Positions 48,766 to 61,542 of a stretch of 64,000 nt of DNA are shown here, one piece after another. Both the position numbers and the translations under genes were made by a program. Each line of letters opens with the position of its first letter. The first letter of the stretch is position 1. Source of the DNA: Acanthochlamys bracteata. Taxonomy: Eukaryota; Streptophyta; Magnoliopsida; Pandanales; Velloziaceae. A model generated the notes under the pieces. That model searched no databases, was not told where the DNA came from, and saw nothing but the letters and a program-made list of their open reading frames with translations. The stretch covers positions 5,210,501 to 5,274,500 of the forward strand of contig CM034135.1 of NCBI GenBank assembly GCA_019914995.1, in the 5' to 3' direction.

Positions 48766-50283
48766 TGTTAGATATTCCTGCAAGATCAACTCAAGAGGGG
48801 AGGGGTGAATTGAGTTAGTTTATAAAAATTTTCGTTAAGTTTGTAATCATATTGACAGAGAGCTGATAGTCGGCTGTGTCAATGCTGTAACCTGCAGACA
48901 GAAGAGTTAGTGTGTTTACTGACAGAAGTGACAAAGAGTAGTGCTCAGGGTATTTAACGTGGTTCGGCAAAACCCCTTTGCCTACATCCACGGTCGCTCT
49001 ATCACCAGAGCCAAAGCTTCACTAGACCTTTAATAAGCTACAAATACACCTAGAGCGAAGTGCTTCGCCAAACACACTTACTCTACCGGGTTTCTTCGCC
49101 AAGACAACCCCTACCAGCCTCCTGGACACGTCTGTCCCCCTGGCTGATTTGCTAGCACTATTATAAGGTCTAAGAGCTTACACCAAGCTCTACCTGAGCT
49201 TTCTTTACCGGTGCATGCAGCACCACCTTTACACTGTAAGTGACAAGTTACAAGAAAATAAACAGGTATTGAGTGCAGGATCTATCTCATAAATGTTGAG
49301 TGTTTAATCAGTGATTCAGATGAGATGATCAGAGAGATTGCTGAGAGATTTCTTCAGTATAATTTGCAGCAAGATTTGTTTGTGTGGAATAGTCAAGTTC
49401 GTGACCGGCAGTGGGAGTTTTTTGTATAGAGTGGTAGAGTTCTTGTATGTCTCTGTTTTTGCTTGGATTCTCTCTACTTCTGTTTTCTTTTTGTTCTCTC
49501 CCTATTTTTCTCTATTTCTCCACAACGTTTTCTCGTTGCTGTGACTCCCTTTTTATAGAACATCTTTCCTGTGCATGAGCCGTTAAGGAACGTTGCTGTT
49601 GGCGCTCGGTTCTTCACGTCAGAGAAGGAATGGTGTTGTCCAGTGGTTCTTCAGCTGTGTTTGTGCAAAGTCTTTGTTGCATTGAATGCGTTGAAGAGAT
49701 TTGAATTTGCTGCCAACGGTTGAGTGCTTAATTCAGCTAAGCTTCTGTTTGAATCTCGGTGAGCTGATGAGTTGATATGGTATGTCCATAATAAATGCAG
49801 TGCAGGTTGACCGCTTGACTGATCAAGGACTTTGACTGCTTTCTTTCCTTGATTATTGAGCTTCCCTTTGTGTGAAAGTGAAGATGATTCTAGCTCTTGT
49901 AAATTTTCTGTTTGAAATCCTTCAATCCGTTGTGAGTGCAGGTGATTTTTTAAAATAAGGGAAACTTCGTTGCCGTTGAACATATAGGTCTGTCCCGAAA
50001 CAGAGAAGTCTGCATATGCTTCAGTAGCCAAACAGCTGACTGTAATGTGGCTGTTGCATCCTCTGTCCCGTACGTTGTTCTCTGTCCCGCTACAGTAGCA
50101 GCATAGCAGTTGGCTGTTATTTAGCTGTGGCATACTCTGTCCCGTATGCTGTTCTCTGTCCAGTATGTAGTAGCATAACAGTTGGCTGTATGATGGCTGT
50201 TTTTGTCTGCTGTAAAATAAATGATCTTTGTTTGTCTAATCCTGCAGACTTGTTTTCAAATTATTAGTCTTATATAAATCATG
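48766..50283 (-). repeat. Copia 5' LTR, outer end truncated
   Basis: Matches the 3' LTR from its TGTTAGA end to TTATATAAATCAT, then stops about 48 bp short of the expected TCTAACA end and runs into hAT sequence. It differs from the other LTR by many substitutions and small indels. Confidence 0.92.
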
Positions 50284-51237
50284 AGACCAAGTATTTATCC
50301 AATCATCCGTGTTGAATTGAAGTTGAGTTTGTGAAGGTTTTCTTATGATTTCTTTTTTATAAGCATATTTTTTACCATGTGCTATTAAATGTGAGGTTCC
50401 TGCACTAGGATTAGCAATTAGAAGTTTTTTCCAAAACTTATACTTGGGCATTTTTGATTTAGTACCATCACTTTGCACTATATATTCGGCGGTAAAATAA
50501 TTCTGGACTTCAGAAGTTGTGACTTTTGAATATTTTGTTGTTTTCGATATAGATGCTAAAGCCGAACTATTTCTAACATTCAGAATTGGAGGACTTTTCG
50601 TTACATATTTGATTGAAACTTTTTCTTTGTAATGGAGGAACTTCATCTCGTTCCTACATACGGGCAACGTCTATCTCCTCTAAATTTTGATTGTTCATAC
50701 CATAGTCATTTATATCAAGATTAATGGCACAAATATTTTGATCCATTTGAAATAATAATTAAAATTTTTTCAGAATTAGAGAAATGTGAATTTAAAAAAT
50801 AAAGTAAGAAAAAAATATTTTTATAAATTTGTATAAGTTTCAAATTTTTATATTTGAAAATGAAAATGAGAATTCAGAAATAAAAATTTGTTGTGTGAAA
50901 GTTGAATGAAGATAAAATATATTTATAAGTAAAAATATGAATTGGTGAATAAATTAAAAAAATGCAACGGCTCACGACTGCAGCCAACGGGTGTGTTACC
51001 GTTAGCTGACTTCAGCCAATGGTAGCACACCCTTTGCTGCCAGTCTGCCAACGGTCATGTTGACATTACGTCAACATGACTACTGTTTTCTTTTTTTAAA
51101 CATTTTTAACCTGGTTAACGTTCAACATTGACTGATCAACAAAATAATAATCGTGCGGGCGAGCTGCCCAGCGGGTCGACAAAATCGGTCCGATCCTGTC
51201 ACTGTTTACCGGGCCGAGCGGACGAAGACTGTAATTG
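50284..51237 (-). mobile_element. hAT element, right half with decayed BED-finger transposase start
   Basis: The frame 50667-50284 contains the N-terminal part of an hAT transposase: a VQNYFTAEYIV stretch and LLIANPSAGTSHLIAHGKKYAYKK. This is a BED-type zinc finger, but the expected Cys residues (C-X2-C before KLL) are replaced (KMPKYKFW), so it cannot bind zinc. To its right is AT-rich sequence and a GC-rich end (51165-51237). TGTAATT occurs at both borders (about 38624-38630 and 51231-51237), compatible with an old 8-bp target duplication. The terminal repeats match only weakly. Confidence 0.75.
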
Positions 51238-51239
51238 TA

Positions 51240-54200
51240 AGATGATAGGTCTCTTTTTTTAGGTAGCTATTGTAAAACAAATTGGCCGGCATCTTTGCAC
51301 AACCATTAAGCATCTATAAGGAAGATATTTCTAGATGATTCATTTCACTCTATCTCTCTTTTTGTTTTAGTGCCTTGTTTTCTGCATTCTCTGAATGCTT
51401 CCTTTTCATTTCTTTAAGGGTTGAATACCTTACATCGAGGAGCCTGTTGTTGAGGGTTTAACTGGGACTGTTTGGATGTTGTTTACATATGGAATACATA
51501 CTCAAAGGTGATTTCTTAACTTGTGAATTTTGAACTTATAAAGTTCTTGGCTTTGCTTTCTCAACTCATATCATAGAATTATATTATTGTTGGACAGGCG
51601 AGTTGTGCTCATTAAAATCTTAAACTTGAAAAGTGCGATTTCTTCGACAGTGCTTATTCTTCTGCTTTTGAATAGGCATTACTAGTTTAATGTAAATTTT
51701 GATTCTGAAATCATGGTCCAGTTGTTAGCTACTTATGTCCTAAGTTAATATTTCTATACTTGTCTTAATCGGTTTAATGAGGTCTGATTGTTACTTTTTT
51801 GAATTTATCTCAATAGAAGGCCTAGCTTGGTCACCTCTTTATATGTTGGGTTCTTGAGGACGTGTTGGATGGATTATCATGAGAAGTTTGATGAGCATCA
51901 AACTTCTGCCATTGTTTTTTTTGGGAAGGAAGATATCACTCTGCCATTGTTTCTTCTTTATTATTTTGTATGAATGTTCTCATGTTGTTAGTTGATCAAT
52001 GCAATGACTCTTATTTTGACCAAACTCCCTACAGTAATGGTGTTTTATGTTCACTAGCAACTAGGGTTTTATTTATCAAATTTTTGGAGTTGTAGCATGG
52101 AAGAAGCTTCTCATGTAATTTGACTAGTGAGGTTGGATTGTACATAGCTTAATTTGTAAGCAAGCTTATTCAGTATCTTTAAGGGTGGCGAGCTTTATGA
52201 TATTTGTTTTTTGAAAATGTGGATAAAGGTGTCAATACTCTTCTAATTCTCTTTCTTGAGAGGGTGACGAGCTTTATGACTTCTGTTGTTTAAAATGTAG
52301 TAAACTTATCAATACTCTCTTAATCCTTAAGTGTGGTAGTTGCAGTTGATAGAAAGATATAGCTCTGAGGTTTTAATAGTTGATCTTAATGAAGAATGAT
52401 GTTGTTGGGTGTGCATAGGGATAGGGAAATTTTCAAAAGTTCTTCTTAGGATATGATACTAGTTCATAGTGCTTTTCTTGTTCACATAACAAAACATGCT
52501 GTACAGTTTAGTTGCCTTATTAATGCTGTAGTCTTGATTGTTTCTACCTTTTTTCATCTATACGGTCATTACTTTTCATTTCTAAAATCTTCTTTTTCTG
52601 TAATTTCTTGAGGTTTCTGTTCTTACCACTCGAATTCACTCATTCAGAACGTACTTACAAGTTAGTCCCCCACTAATCTTACAAGCATATATTTTAATGA
52701 TTAAGTTTATTAGGTTTTGGATTTATGCTATAATTTTGAGCGATCTATAAAGAAGTTACAAGGTAATAGAATCTGGTGTAAGGATAACTATTTTTTTAAA
52801 AATAAATTTATTGCTCATTTGAGATTCACTTGTTCTATAGAAGTTGAAGCCACTCAAACTTTTGCTTATAGTGTCGTTAGTTCTCTTAGTGTATATTATG
52901 CCAGCAGGAGCATCCGAATAGTTACTTAAGTTTATTTTCTTAAGGTTTGTATTATTTCTCTTAACTGTTATTGTTGCCATTGTTTGGTCAAATAAAATCT
53001 TATAACTTGGCACTTAGTGCTTTCAGAGATTACTTCTATAAGCTACCCAAAGTCGAAGCTCGAATCTCTTTGTACCATTATTGTGTTCTTATAGTTTGTA
53101 CTAGGTCAGGTATATTTTATTTTCTTTTGAAATGAGCTAAAGACGTATTTTTTTCCTATTGATAGGTTTCTGATATGCGTTTTGGTATCTTACTTTTCAA
53201 ACTGTTCCTAGACTAGATAAAACTACTACTTAAATAGATGCTACAATAATTATTTGAATTGGCTCTTTGCAGATTTTACGTATAGCTTTCTTCTTCTATA
53301 AATATTGATATTAGTGTCTACTTATTGTAAGTAACATTGTATTAGTTTTGTTTGTTCTCTTAAACTTAATCTTTATGGTTGAATGTTTGTCAATCCACCC
53401 AACACCAATGATGTATGCTAAAAGGTGCTTTATCTCAGAATAGCATCTAGGTTCTATAGTGGATGAATCACCGCACATATTCTCAATTGACTGCCTTTGC
53501 ACTTATCTTTCAGCCTTAAAATTCAGCATTTGTCATGTTGTTTAGGTATTATTTTTTCATATACTCTAGAAAAGTTTAGGCAGTTATAGGTGAGGCTGTT
53601 CTAAATTCTGATGTTGCATAAAAGTTAATGGCTTAGGGCATGTTTGGGAATGCTTATCAATCTCAATAAGCTCCTTTTTAACTCCAAATAATTATGCATA
53701 ATTTTTCAGAATTTTTTTTTAAAAAAAATTGGAAGATACAAATGAAAGATAGATTATGAAATAATTATATGTATAATTTTTATATTTTAAAAAATTTATG
53801 TAATAATATACCTAAATGTTATTTTTTAGAAAAGATTCTCTTTAATATCAAACTTTTTCACTGATTTCATGCTGACTTATGTTTGGATTGACTGTTATTT
53901 GGTTTTTAAAGGAGGGTATAGAAACAGATAAATGGATCTCATCCTTCAGGTTTGCATGATGTTTGGTGTGTTTTCCATGCTTCGTATGTGTACGAGGATT
54001 CTCAACCTTTCATTATCTATTACATTATTTGTTGCATGTTGATTAAGTATCAAAAGCAAACTACTGCATGCCATTTAGCTATTCCAGAAGGAGGTGCTCA
54101 ATTTTTTTCCTACTGTGAGCTCTTTTTTGTTGAACATATAAGGATCCTGTGGTGATTGCCTTCAACCTGATGGTAAGACTCTTTTTTCAGGTATTGCGTT

Positions 54201-54420
54201 TGGGAACACAATTTGTCTAGCATCTTTGCTCAATGATTGTGCATCTCCTTAGAAGCTATATGTCAAAGGTTCTTCTCAGTATGATACTAGTTCATAGAGT
54301 CTTTCCTTCTCACCTAACAAACACGATGTACAGCGTCGTTTGCTTTTAATGCTGTATCTTTTGTTTGTTTCTACCTCTTATGACATCAATGCCATTTACT
54401 TATTCTAGAGAAAAATGCAG
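51240..54420. repeat. Array R, right part
   Basis: Continues the diverged units of 31890-38625. The best match is 51300-54200 against about 36450-38470: the blocks TTACATCGAGGAG (51434 and 36618), GTAATGG-GTT after CTCCCTAC (52030 and 37390), GTTTGTACTAGGTCAGGTA (53095 and 37648), TTATTTGAATTGGCTCTTTGC (53250 and 37803) and a CATCGATG-like ATCACCGCACATATTC block (53467 and 38012) occur in the same order. A segment at about 53636-53835 starting TTAGGGCATGTTTGGGAATG is unique to this copy and may be a small insertion. Confidence 0.75.
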
Positions 54421-56671
54421 CATTACTACTACGTGCAAAATAGAGTTAGAAGAACACGTATAGATCTTCTAGGAACTGAATCTGAAGATTGAAATCATCA
54501 GTGGAAAAAAATAAGTAATGAGAATAGCAACAAGCATAAGCACATAAGGAATCCCTTGATCTATATCCTTTCCATCTCTTCTCATGAACAACGAAGGAGT
54601 AACTAAGCTCCAAAGCTTAAGCTTGTCCTGTCTGAATAAAACTTCGCGATTAGTATTATAGACCTGAGTACTTATTCTTATGAACAACGAAATTTCAATA
54701 GTTAAGCAGCTAGTATTATAGACCTTGGGTACTTATTATTCAATAAAAACCTCGCAGCAAGTTTATGTTGATTGGTGGCATGTTTTGTCTGAATTTATTT
54801 TTTTGGTCATCTTTGAAGACACGGATCTTCCTAATATGTTGGTAACTTGTTTTTTCAACTAGAGGTGATGATTAAAACGTTTCATACTTTTATATCCTAA
54901 TAGTGTCTCTATGTAAGTACTTCGTGATTTGAAAAAAAATGTTTATAAAATCACATCAGGCATGCTACTGCACATAGAATTTTGAATTAATTAGACAATA
55001 CTGGCTAAGACATGGATGATATAAGGAAATCATCTTTGCGACTAAAAAATTTTCAAATAAAATTTTGACAACCAAATTTAATATCATGTTACTAATTAGT
55101 CTCTCAAATTTCATAATTTGGACTTGCAATCTAGTAAAGCAAATGCAGTAAAGTTATTCACTTGCAACAAAAATATTTGAAACAAGTTCAAATAAGTTAT
55201 AAAAAATAACTAACATTTTGCTACATTGTGTAGCTATATATTATTTTCTATATCTTCTGATTCTTTCATATGCAATATATTTTGTATTCTTTTAAAATAA
55301 ATATTTTTAAAACGAAGAGTATTTTAAAATTTATCTAAAACGAATTATATTTTATTTTATTAAAAAAATAAAAATAAGTTATAATAAAATTTTACAATGT
55401 CAATTTTTTTTATATTTTGTAAATTTTAAAAACATTTCTATAAAATATCTTAGAAGATTTATTGAAGAATATTATATAAAAATAGGAATGAAAATGAGTT
55501 TAAAAATACTTCCAAACAACACCTATTTTGTTGAATGATTGTAGTACCACTTTTTAAGGAATTAAGATATTTCGTTTGAATAGAAGAAAAGAAAAAAATA
55601 CTTCAAATAATCTATACAGTTTTAATCTTATAGAATATGCTATGGATGTTGTTTTAGAGCGGCATCACCCATCATAATTGTAACCACTTTGATTCAAAAC
55701 ATGATCAATATGAAGCATCATGATCGATGGTTGTTCTAAATTTGAAACAATAAATATTGAATTTTTCATGTAACTAATTAAACGATAACATACGAATCAT
55801 GGTAGTGGCAGTGGATGATCATGATGGTTCTATCATTGTTATTTCTCTTGCTTTATTAAATGTGGCAAAGAATGAATCTTCAAACAACAGAGCTATCTAT
55901 AAGTGAATGAATTTTCGAAAAACAGAAGTTACAAGTGACATTAAGTGCTATGGTAGCATGACTTTCTCCAGATGCTCGCTTCTCCAGATGCTCACATTCG
56001 CATCTCTCCAATGTAAACTGTAACAAGCATTCAAAAGAGAATTAGAGATGTAAAACTCATTAAATTAAAATTATATATTCGATCGATAATGAACATGTTT
56101 TGAACTATTTGCCACCTTTTAACAGGAGCAGCTCATATTTCTCACTTGTCCGTTGAATCAGTAGTTACAAACTAACCAGATTCTATTTTCTTAAAAAAAA
56201 GGACTGTTGCAAAGTTCACATGTATTTAGAAAAACTCCGAATTGACTTGTTCAAAATCTATTTTTGTGAGTTAACACAAATACTTTGTGTTCCATAAGAT
56301 TGTCTTAACCCCCTCTGTAGCCTTAGGAAAACCGATAAAAATTTCAGCTTTTCCAAATTGAGATCAAAATCCTTTTCATAAGGTATCTACATCTCTCTAG
56401 AAATAATACTAGTTAAACAAGATACAAACATTTTCACATACTTTTTCTTCTAAAAGCATACTAATTCCCACATCACAGATGCTAAGAAATTTCAACAATC
56501 TATCAGACAACCACTGTTCTCTTTCTATGTTTGAGCTTCTGATGGTTTGAATATTTCACTATTCCAGAAACAAATAAACAACCATCAATATTAGACTTTG
56601 TAAAACATAAACAGGAAATTCATTGCTGCTCATGGATGATAACAAGTGAACAAGGAAATGAACAACTTTTC
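54421..56671. other. No gene recognised
   Basis: AT-rich spacer with small local duplications: TAGTATTATAGACC followed by GTACTTATT at 54650 and 54711, and CTTCTCCAGATGCTC at about 55964 and 55980. The minus ORF 54687-54469 ends in a hydrophobic stretch but resembles no family I know. The last few hundred bases probably include the 3' untranslated region of the gene to the right. Confidence 0.5.
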
Positions 56672-59600
56672 CTATCGATTATCTCCAGCACTGAGATACC
56701 TGCGAGCAGCATCCAAGCTAAGTCGTTTATTGATCTGAAATGTCAAAGAAATCCCAATGATTCAAGATGCCAAACAAGCCAAAATGTATGGAACAAAGCA
56801 GCAAGTCAAGAAACCTACAACTTCTTTATGCACCCTCTGAAATGCCCCGCAAAACTTCTCCCCTTTGCTTGGAGCCACCTGCTATATTCACATGCTTCAA
56901 TTTATCCACAACAATTGTGCAAGATAAAAAGTGCAGTTATAGATATTTCCACGAGGCAAGACTTCAGTAGATAGGACAGACAAAACATGCCAACTTCTGT
57001 AACTATCTAGAAGAGGAACAAAAGATAATAATTTTAATAGCAACATTACCTTCCTTTCAGCTGCCATTCTGAGCTTCAGCAAAAATGCTTCTGTCAAAAA
57101 AACAAATAACCAGTTAGTATCTAGTAATATAAAAAGAAATCAGTCCAGCTAATCCTTTGAAAATTGATTCTAATTAAAACTTCAGTAATTCTCACACTTG
57201 GCTGTGTTCATAGTGCTCAAATTGTCCAAAATGAAACTAGTTTATTCTTAAACTAATCAGATCAGAACTGATAGAAGAAACAGATTGCTGTTAGCTATAT
57301 CACCAATGCACTCGTTGCAAGTTAAGGTTCATAATCAACTTTAGGAAATATGGCAGGATCAAAATTCTTAAGAAATTAAAGCAGATGTATCTTTAAAAGA
57401 ATTGTCACATACTGAACTGGGACACTGACAAGAACAACTACAAATATAGCATCTGGGACACAGCTTTTGTTATTCTGAGTCATGACGCTGATTCTGTAGA
57501 AGGTAGTTATTACTATCAAAATACTAAACAATGAATATTTATCACCTTTTATCCTAACTAGCAATGCAAAACCGGGCTTACCCAAAGCCCTCATAATGCG
57601 ATACAATTTCAAATTTATATGTTTGTTAACCATGTTAGGGCTAGAAAGGACTAACCTACAGACTAGACACAGGAAGGAAAAGCACCAGTTCTTATTTGCT
57701 AGTCAATAAATACGTGGTAAATTAATGAATTTGGGAAATACAGAGGTCTTGGGAATAAAACAACAAAAGGAATACAACAAAAATGTTTGGCCAAAGTTCT
57801 GGTTCTAGAAAGGAAAAGACCAAACTGAAGAAAAAAAGATTTGAAGTTCAATTTCCACATTGAAGGAAAACGAAATAACAGGTTGAAGATGCAGCTGCTA
57901 AGTTTTTAACAATTCTTGAATGACAAATTAGATTGGGAAAATAAGAATAATTGAACTCAATAATCTACAATGATGAAATAATGCCAGCAAAACTCATTCC
58001 TCAATCTGATCTGCTCTCAAGAAGTTAAATGCAGAACGCAAGTCTTTTAACCGCACCTTATCTCTACCAAAAGCTGCAAGTTGGATTACCTTCATTACCA
58101 GTATTTCCTGAATCTCCTTTCTTATCCTCTTCATCCCAGGCATTCTCCCATTCTTCTGCCTAATAATCAGGATCGTAATTATATAAACACAATGAAGCCA
58201 ATTTCCCAACCCAAATTTGGTACTGTACCTCACTTTTCGATGATCTTGAACTTGACCCTTTTTCTGCATCCACCTGAGGTTTGAATAGCATCAAAGTGAA
58301 TCTTATGGAATCAGTAAGCAAATCCACACACCAAAAATGTATATGGAGAAGCAATTAACTTCATCCATTACTTTAACTTTATAATGCCAATGTATCAGGC
58401 TCCTCCATTATTCCTTAATTTTCTAAGATTCAAGAGCCGAAGTATATATAAAGATTGCAGCAACTTGTTGTTGCTATAAGGCATGTGATTGAGAATTTGA
58501 GACTTGTTAATGATGATTGTCTTAGAGAAAGACAGAGTCCAGTGCCTCTTAAATACATCAGATGTGGATATACAACTGCAATCAACTACATCTGCACACA
58601 TCTACAAATACAATTGAGTAATACCGGAAACGCATGACCACTCACCAGACAACTGGAAATTAACCTATGACCTCATAAATCAAATAACTCCATCTACCAG
58701 AATAAGTCAAACATTTAGAAAGGGTTCCTTTGAACGAGGAGCTTCAGAAGTCAAAAGAGTCTCAATATTACAATGTATGGGATGCAAAATTGCAGGATTT
58801 TGGAAAGATGTGCCTCAAATAGAATTGAAATGCAAGGTTAGCATGTAAAATGCCATACAAAAGTCTATTACTGCTTCAACATGACTCCAAAAGTTCTTGA
58901 ACATAACATACTTGAATCTTCCCTCAACATCTATAACATGCTACATGTGTATCCTCAATGCCTTTGGTCCTAGTTGTCAGTCCTTTAAGGGTCTCTTTTG
59001 ATACCTACAAAGATTAAACTTCAAATGAAGGACATCAACAAGGACATTAATCAGCATGATACTGTTGTTATAATTTCTATGACCTAATGGCTTCTTCTAT
59101 TTCGGGTTATCTCGATTTCATCCCTGCTATCCTCATATTTATAACGAATGCAAAATAAGTTCATCGGTGGTATAGCAGCGAGGATAACAAAGGAGAAAAT
59201 CCACATACAAAACACTTACTTTCCAACTTACATTCTTTACTCCAGGATTTCAACTTACATTCTGTAACTCTTATCCTTAATTTTGTTCCTTTGAAGAAAT
59301 AACTATTTTGTCGCTAAAACCACCTATACTTATCATCCTTTTGTTATTAGTTTTATCCGACTACTCCCTTCTATCCTTGAAACAGAACGTTTATATAGTT
59401 CTCTTTTTTATTTTATTTTGGGTAAATCTATAACCTGTAATTTGACATAAAACTTTTACTTATAGCAGATCCAACATGAGATTCATATTTTTTACCCAGA
59501 GATCTTCTCCAAGATGTTACAATTCATCTTCTTCAATATCCACTACCCAAAAAACTAAATGAAAAAACCTCAGCAAGAATCATAATACCAAACCCAAGTC

Positions 59601-59904
59601 TGCTGCTTTACAAACAAACACATTACATATCCTTACAGTATATCCCATCCCAAATTCGTCGTCGATCACTCTGATTCTATAACTCCAATAAAACTTAACT
59701 TCTCCTACTTCCGAGTATTCATTCCTCACATAAGGAACAACGAACGAATTGACCCTAGCGGTTGGTTCGAAACTAGGTTTAATAGCACGAAACCGAACGG
59801 AGAAGCACACACCAATAGACAGAGAGATAGTTGATTACCCGGTAGTTGCGGGATCGAACGATAGGGAAGAGGTCGAGCGTTTCCCGAAATTCCTGCTCGT
59901 CCAT
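56672..59904 (-). CDS. Conserved plant protein of unknown function, 111 aa, six exons
   Basis: Complete gene: exons 59904-59839, 58273-58229, 58159-58099, 57090-57050, 56878-56819 and 56734-56672. All borders are GT-AG and the phases join without a stop (22, 15, 34 over two exons, 20 and 20 codons plus stop). The start is the Met followed by DEQEFRETLDLFPIVRSRNY; this FP-VRSR-Y opening, the acidic EEWENAWDEED segment, the LKLRMAAERK helix, KFCGAFQRVH and the closing LSLDAARRYL are what I recall of a small soluble plant family without assigned role. There is no signal peptide or membrane segment; the C-terminal half looks helical. The 1.56-kb first intron is the longest. The family link rests on memory; the exon model itself is strongly supported by phase. 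Confidence 0.88.
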
Positions 59905-60602
59905 GATGATGATGGTGGGGGTGATCTCTTTTTTTTGCTCTCGTTGCTTTCTCTTCCTGGACTAACCTGAAGTTAATCAACTTTGCTTTTTTTTTTTACA
60001 TAGTTGGACTTGCTGTGAACTAAAAACGGTTCCAGTGCAGTAATAGAACAAACACCAGTACATTTGTTTTGTTTGTTTTGACTACTGAAATAAAAGTTTG
60101 CTATCATTAGTATTCACACAAATCCTGAAGGGCCTACTAGTGTATAGTTTGTTTCCCTTTTTTTTAATTTTTTGAGTTAAAAGTAGTTTGTTTACCGTAA
60201 AGAAAAGAGATTTGCTGTGTTTCTTTTCTGATTTTGATTAGAAACAATATCAATAAATATATACTTAGAAAAAGATAATACCGTTTATTTCTAATAATAA
60301 TCCACCATTCCTCTTCAAGACATCATTATACACGCATAGCAAGGCATATATATCCAATAGTAAAAAACAAGAGCATATAAAGACGTACATATATATATAC
60401 TACTCCACCTGAAAAGATTTATAATAGATTTTATTTTTCATCTCAACTTTTATTTTTTAATAAAAATTAAGCAATATATTAAAAAAATTAAAATAATTTA
60501 CATTTATCTAATGTTTTTTAAATTTAAAAATAAAATCATTTTTCAAAACTCTAAAATAAATTTCTTTAAAAAAAACTTTTTATTATAAACAACCTTAAAT
60601 GA
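59905..60602. promoter_or_regulatory. Upstream region of the 111-aa gene
   Basis: About 65 bp of purine-rich leader (59905-59970) precede the start codon on the minus strand. Beyond it lies AT-rich sequence without ORFs. No specific regulatory motif could be assigned. Confidence 0.4.
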
Positions 60603-60610
60603 CTCCTACG

Positions 60611-61534
60611 CATAGTTGTCGAACCCGGACTGAACCGTCCGATCGATCCGAAAACCGTCGATCAGGATGATAAATCGGTTCGAATTTGTAAAAAAGTTGT
60701 TTATACAATCGATCCGTTTTGATCCGTTTCAATCCAGTCGATCCACCCGCTCGGATCAGACCGGATTGACTAAAATTTAAAAAAAATTAATTAAAAAATT
60801 TTAATTTGATGATATATTTAATAAAAAATTAATTATTAATGATCCTATGTTGAAAAATGATATGTAGTTTAGTTTTGCATTTGGATGTGATAATGTAAAA
60901 ATTAATTGATTATGTCTTATTTATAAATATCAATTATTAGTGATTTTTAAATTTTTATATTATAAAATATTTACACTCAAATAAGTATAGCATCCATCCA
61001 ATACATGATTTTCGATAGCTAGCTTGGTAGACTGAACACCCACACAATCTTGATTTGAAACAGACAAAGTTTTCATGCTATAGTGACAGGCGAGGGCGAG
61101 CGAACCCTGTTAGCTACAAAAAAATTAGTTATGTCTCCTTTATGATTTATCTATTTTATAATTTTATCTTTTTCTAATCTCCTAATTTATTTAAATATTT
61201 CTCATTATAAATTTTCGTTATTATTATTATTATTGATTGTGGTAATGCTATGATAATAATATTTTAATTTTCATTGTGATTGTTATTGTTATTGTTGTTG
61301 ATAATAATGCCATAATAAAAATACTCTAATTTGTTGCTATAATCACTGCTGCTATTATTATTAATAATACCATGATAATAATAAATCTCTTACTATAATA
61401 ATTATTATTATTAATTAAAAATATTTTAATATTATTGACCCGACAGTTCGATCGGTTAATCCTACAGATCAATTCGAAAACCGTGACCTGAACAGTTCTC
61501 CGGCTCGATATTCGATCTGGTTCTTATAACTATG
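60611..61534. mobile_element. Non-autonomous hAT-like element (924 bp)
   Basis: The ends are inverted: CATAGTTGTCGAACC at the left, and the right end read inward is CATAGTTATAAGAACC. The flanks CTCCTACG (60603-60610) and CTCCTAAG (61535-61542) form an 8-bp target duplication with one change, which fits the hAT superfamily. Subterminal CCG-rich motifs (GATCCGAAAACCG near the left end, CGAAAACCGTGACC near the right) are also inverted. The interior is AT-rich with TTA/ATT repeats (61205-61425) and no coding sense. Confidence 0.85.
61205..61425. repeat. Imperfect ATT/TTA microsatellite tracts
   Basis: Runs of TTATTATTATT and GATAATAAT motifs inside the hAT-like element. Confidence 0.7.
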
Positions 61535-61542
61535 CTCCTAAG

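Larger units (their letters stand above)
40113..50283 (-). mobile_element. Ty1/copia LTR retrotransposon, SIRE-like, with extra ORF
   Basis: Two long LTRs frame gag, protease, integrase and reverse transcriptase-RNase H, in copia order, all on the minus strand. A primer-binding site and a polypurine tract confirm the orientation. Long LTRs (about 1.56 kb), a gag of 669 residues and an additional ORF between RNase H and the 3' LTR fit the SIRE/Maximus type. It is inserted in the hAT element. The outer end of the 5' LTR is missing about 50 bp, so the target duplication cannot be read. Frameshifts and stops in pol make it non-autonomous. Confidence 0.92.

Noticed and set aside
53636-53835. Possible MITE beginning TTAGGGCATGTTTGGG
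   Set aside because: No matching inverted end or target duplication could be found, so only its presence as a copy-specific segment is noted.
54469-54687. 72-codon minus ORF with a hydrophobic C-terminal stretch, a possible small membrane protein
   Set aside because: No family, no splice context and local duplications in the DNA; it could be chance.
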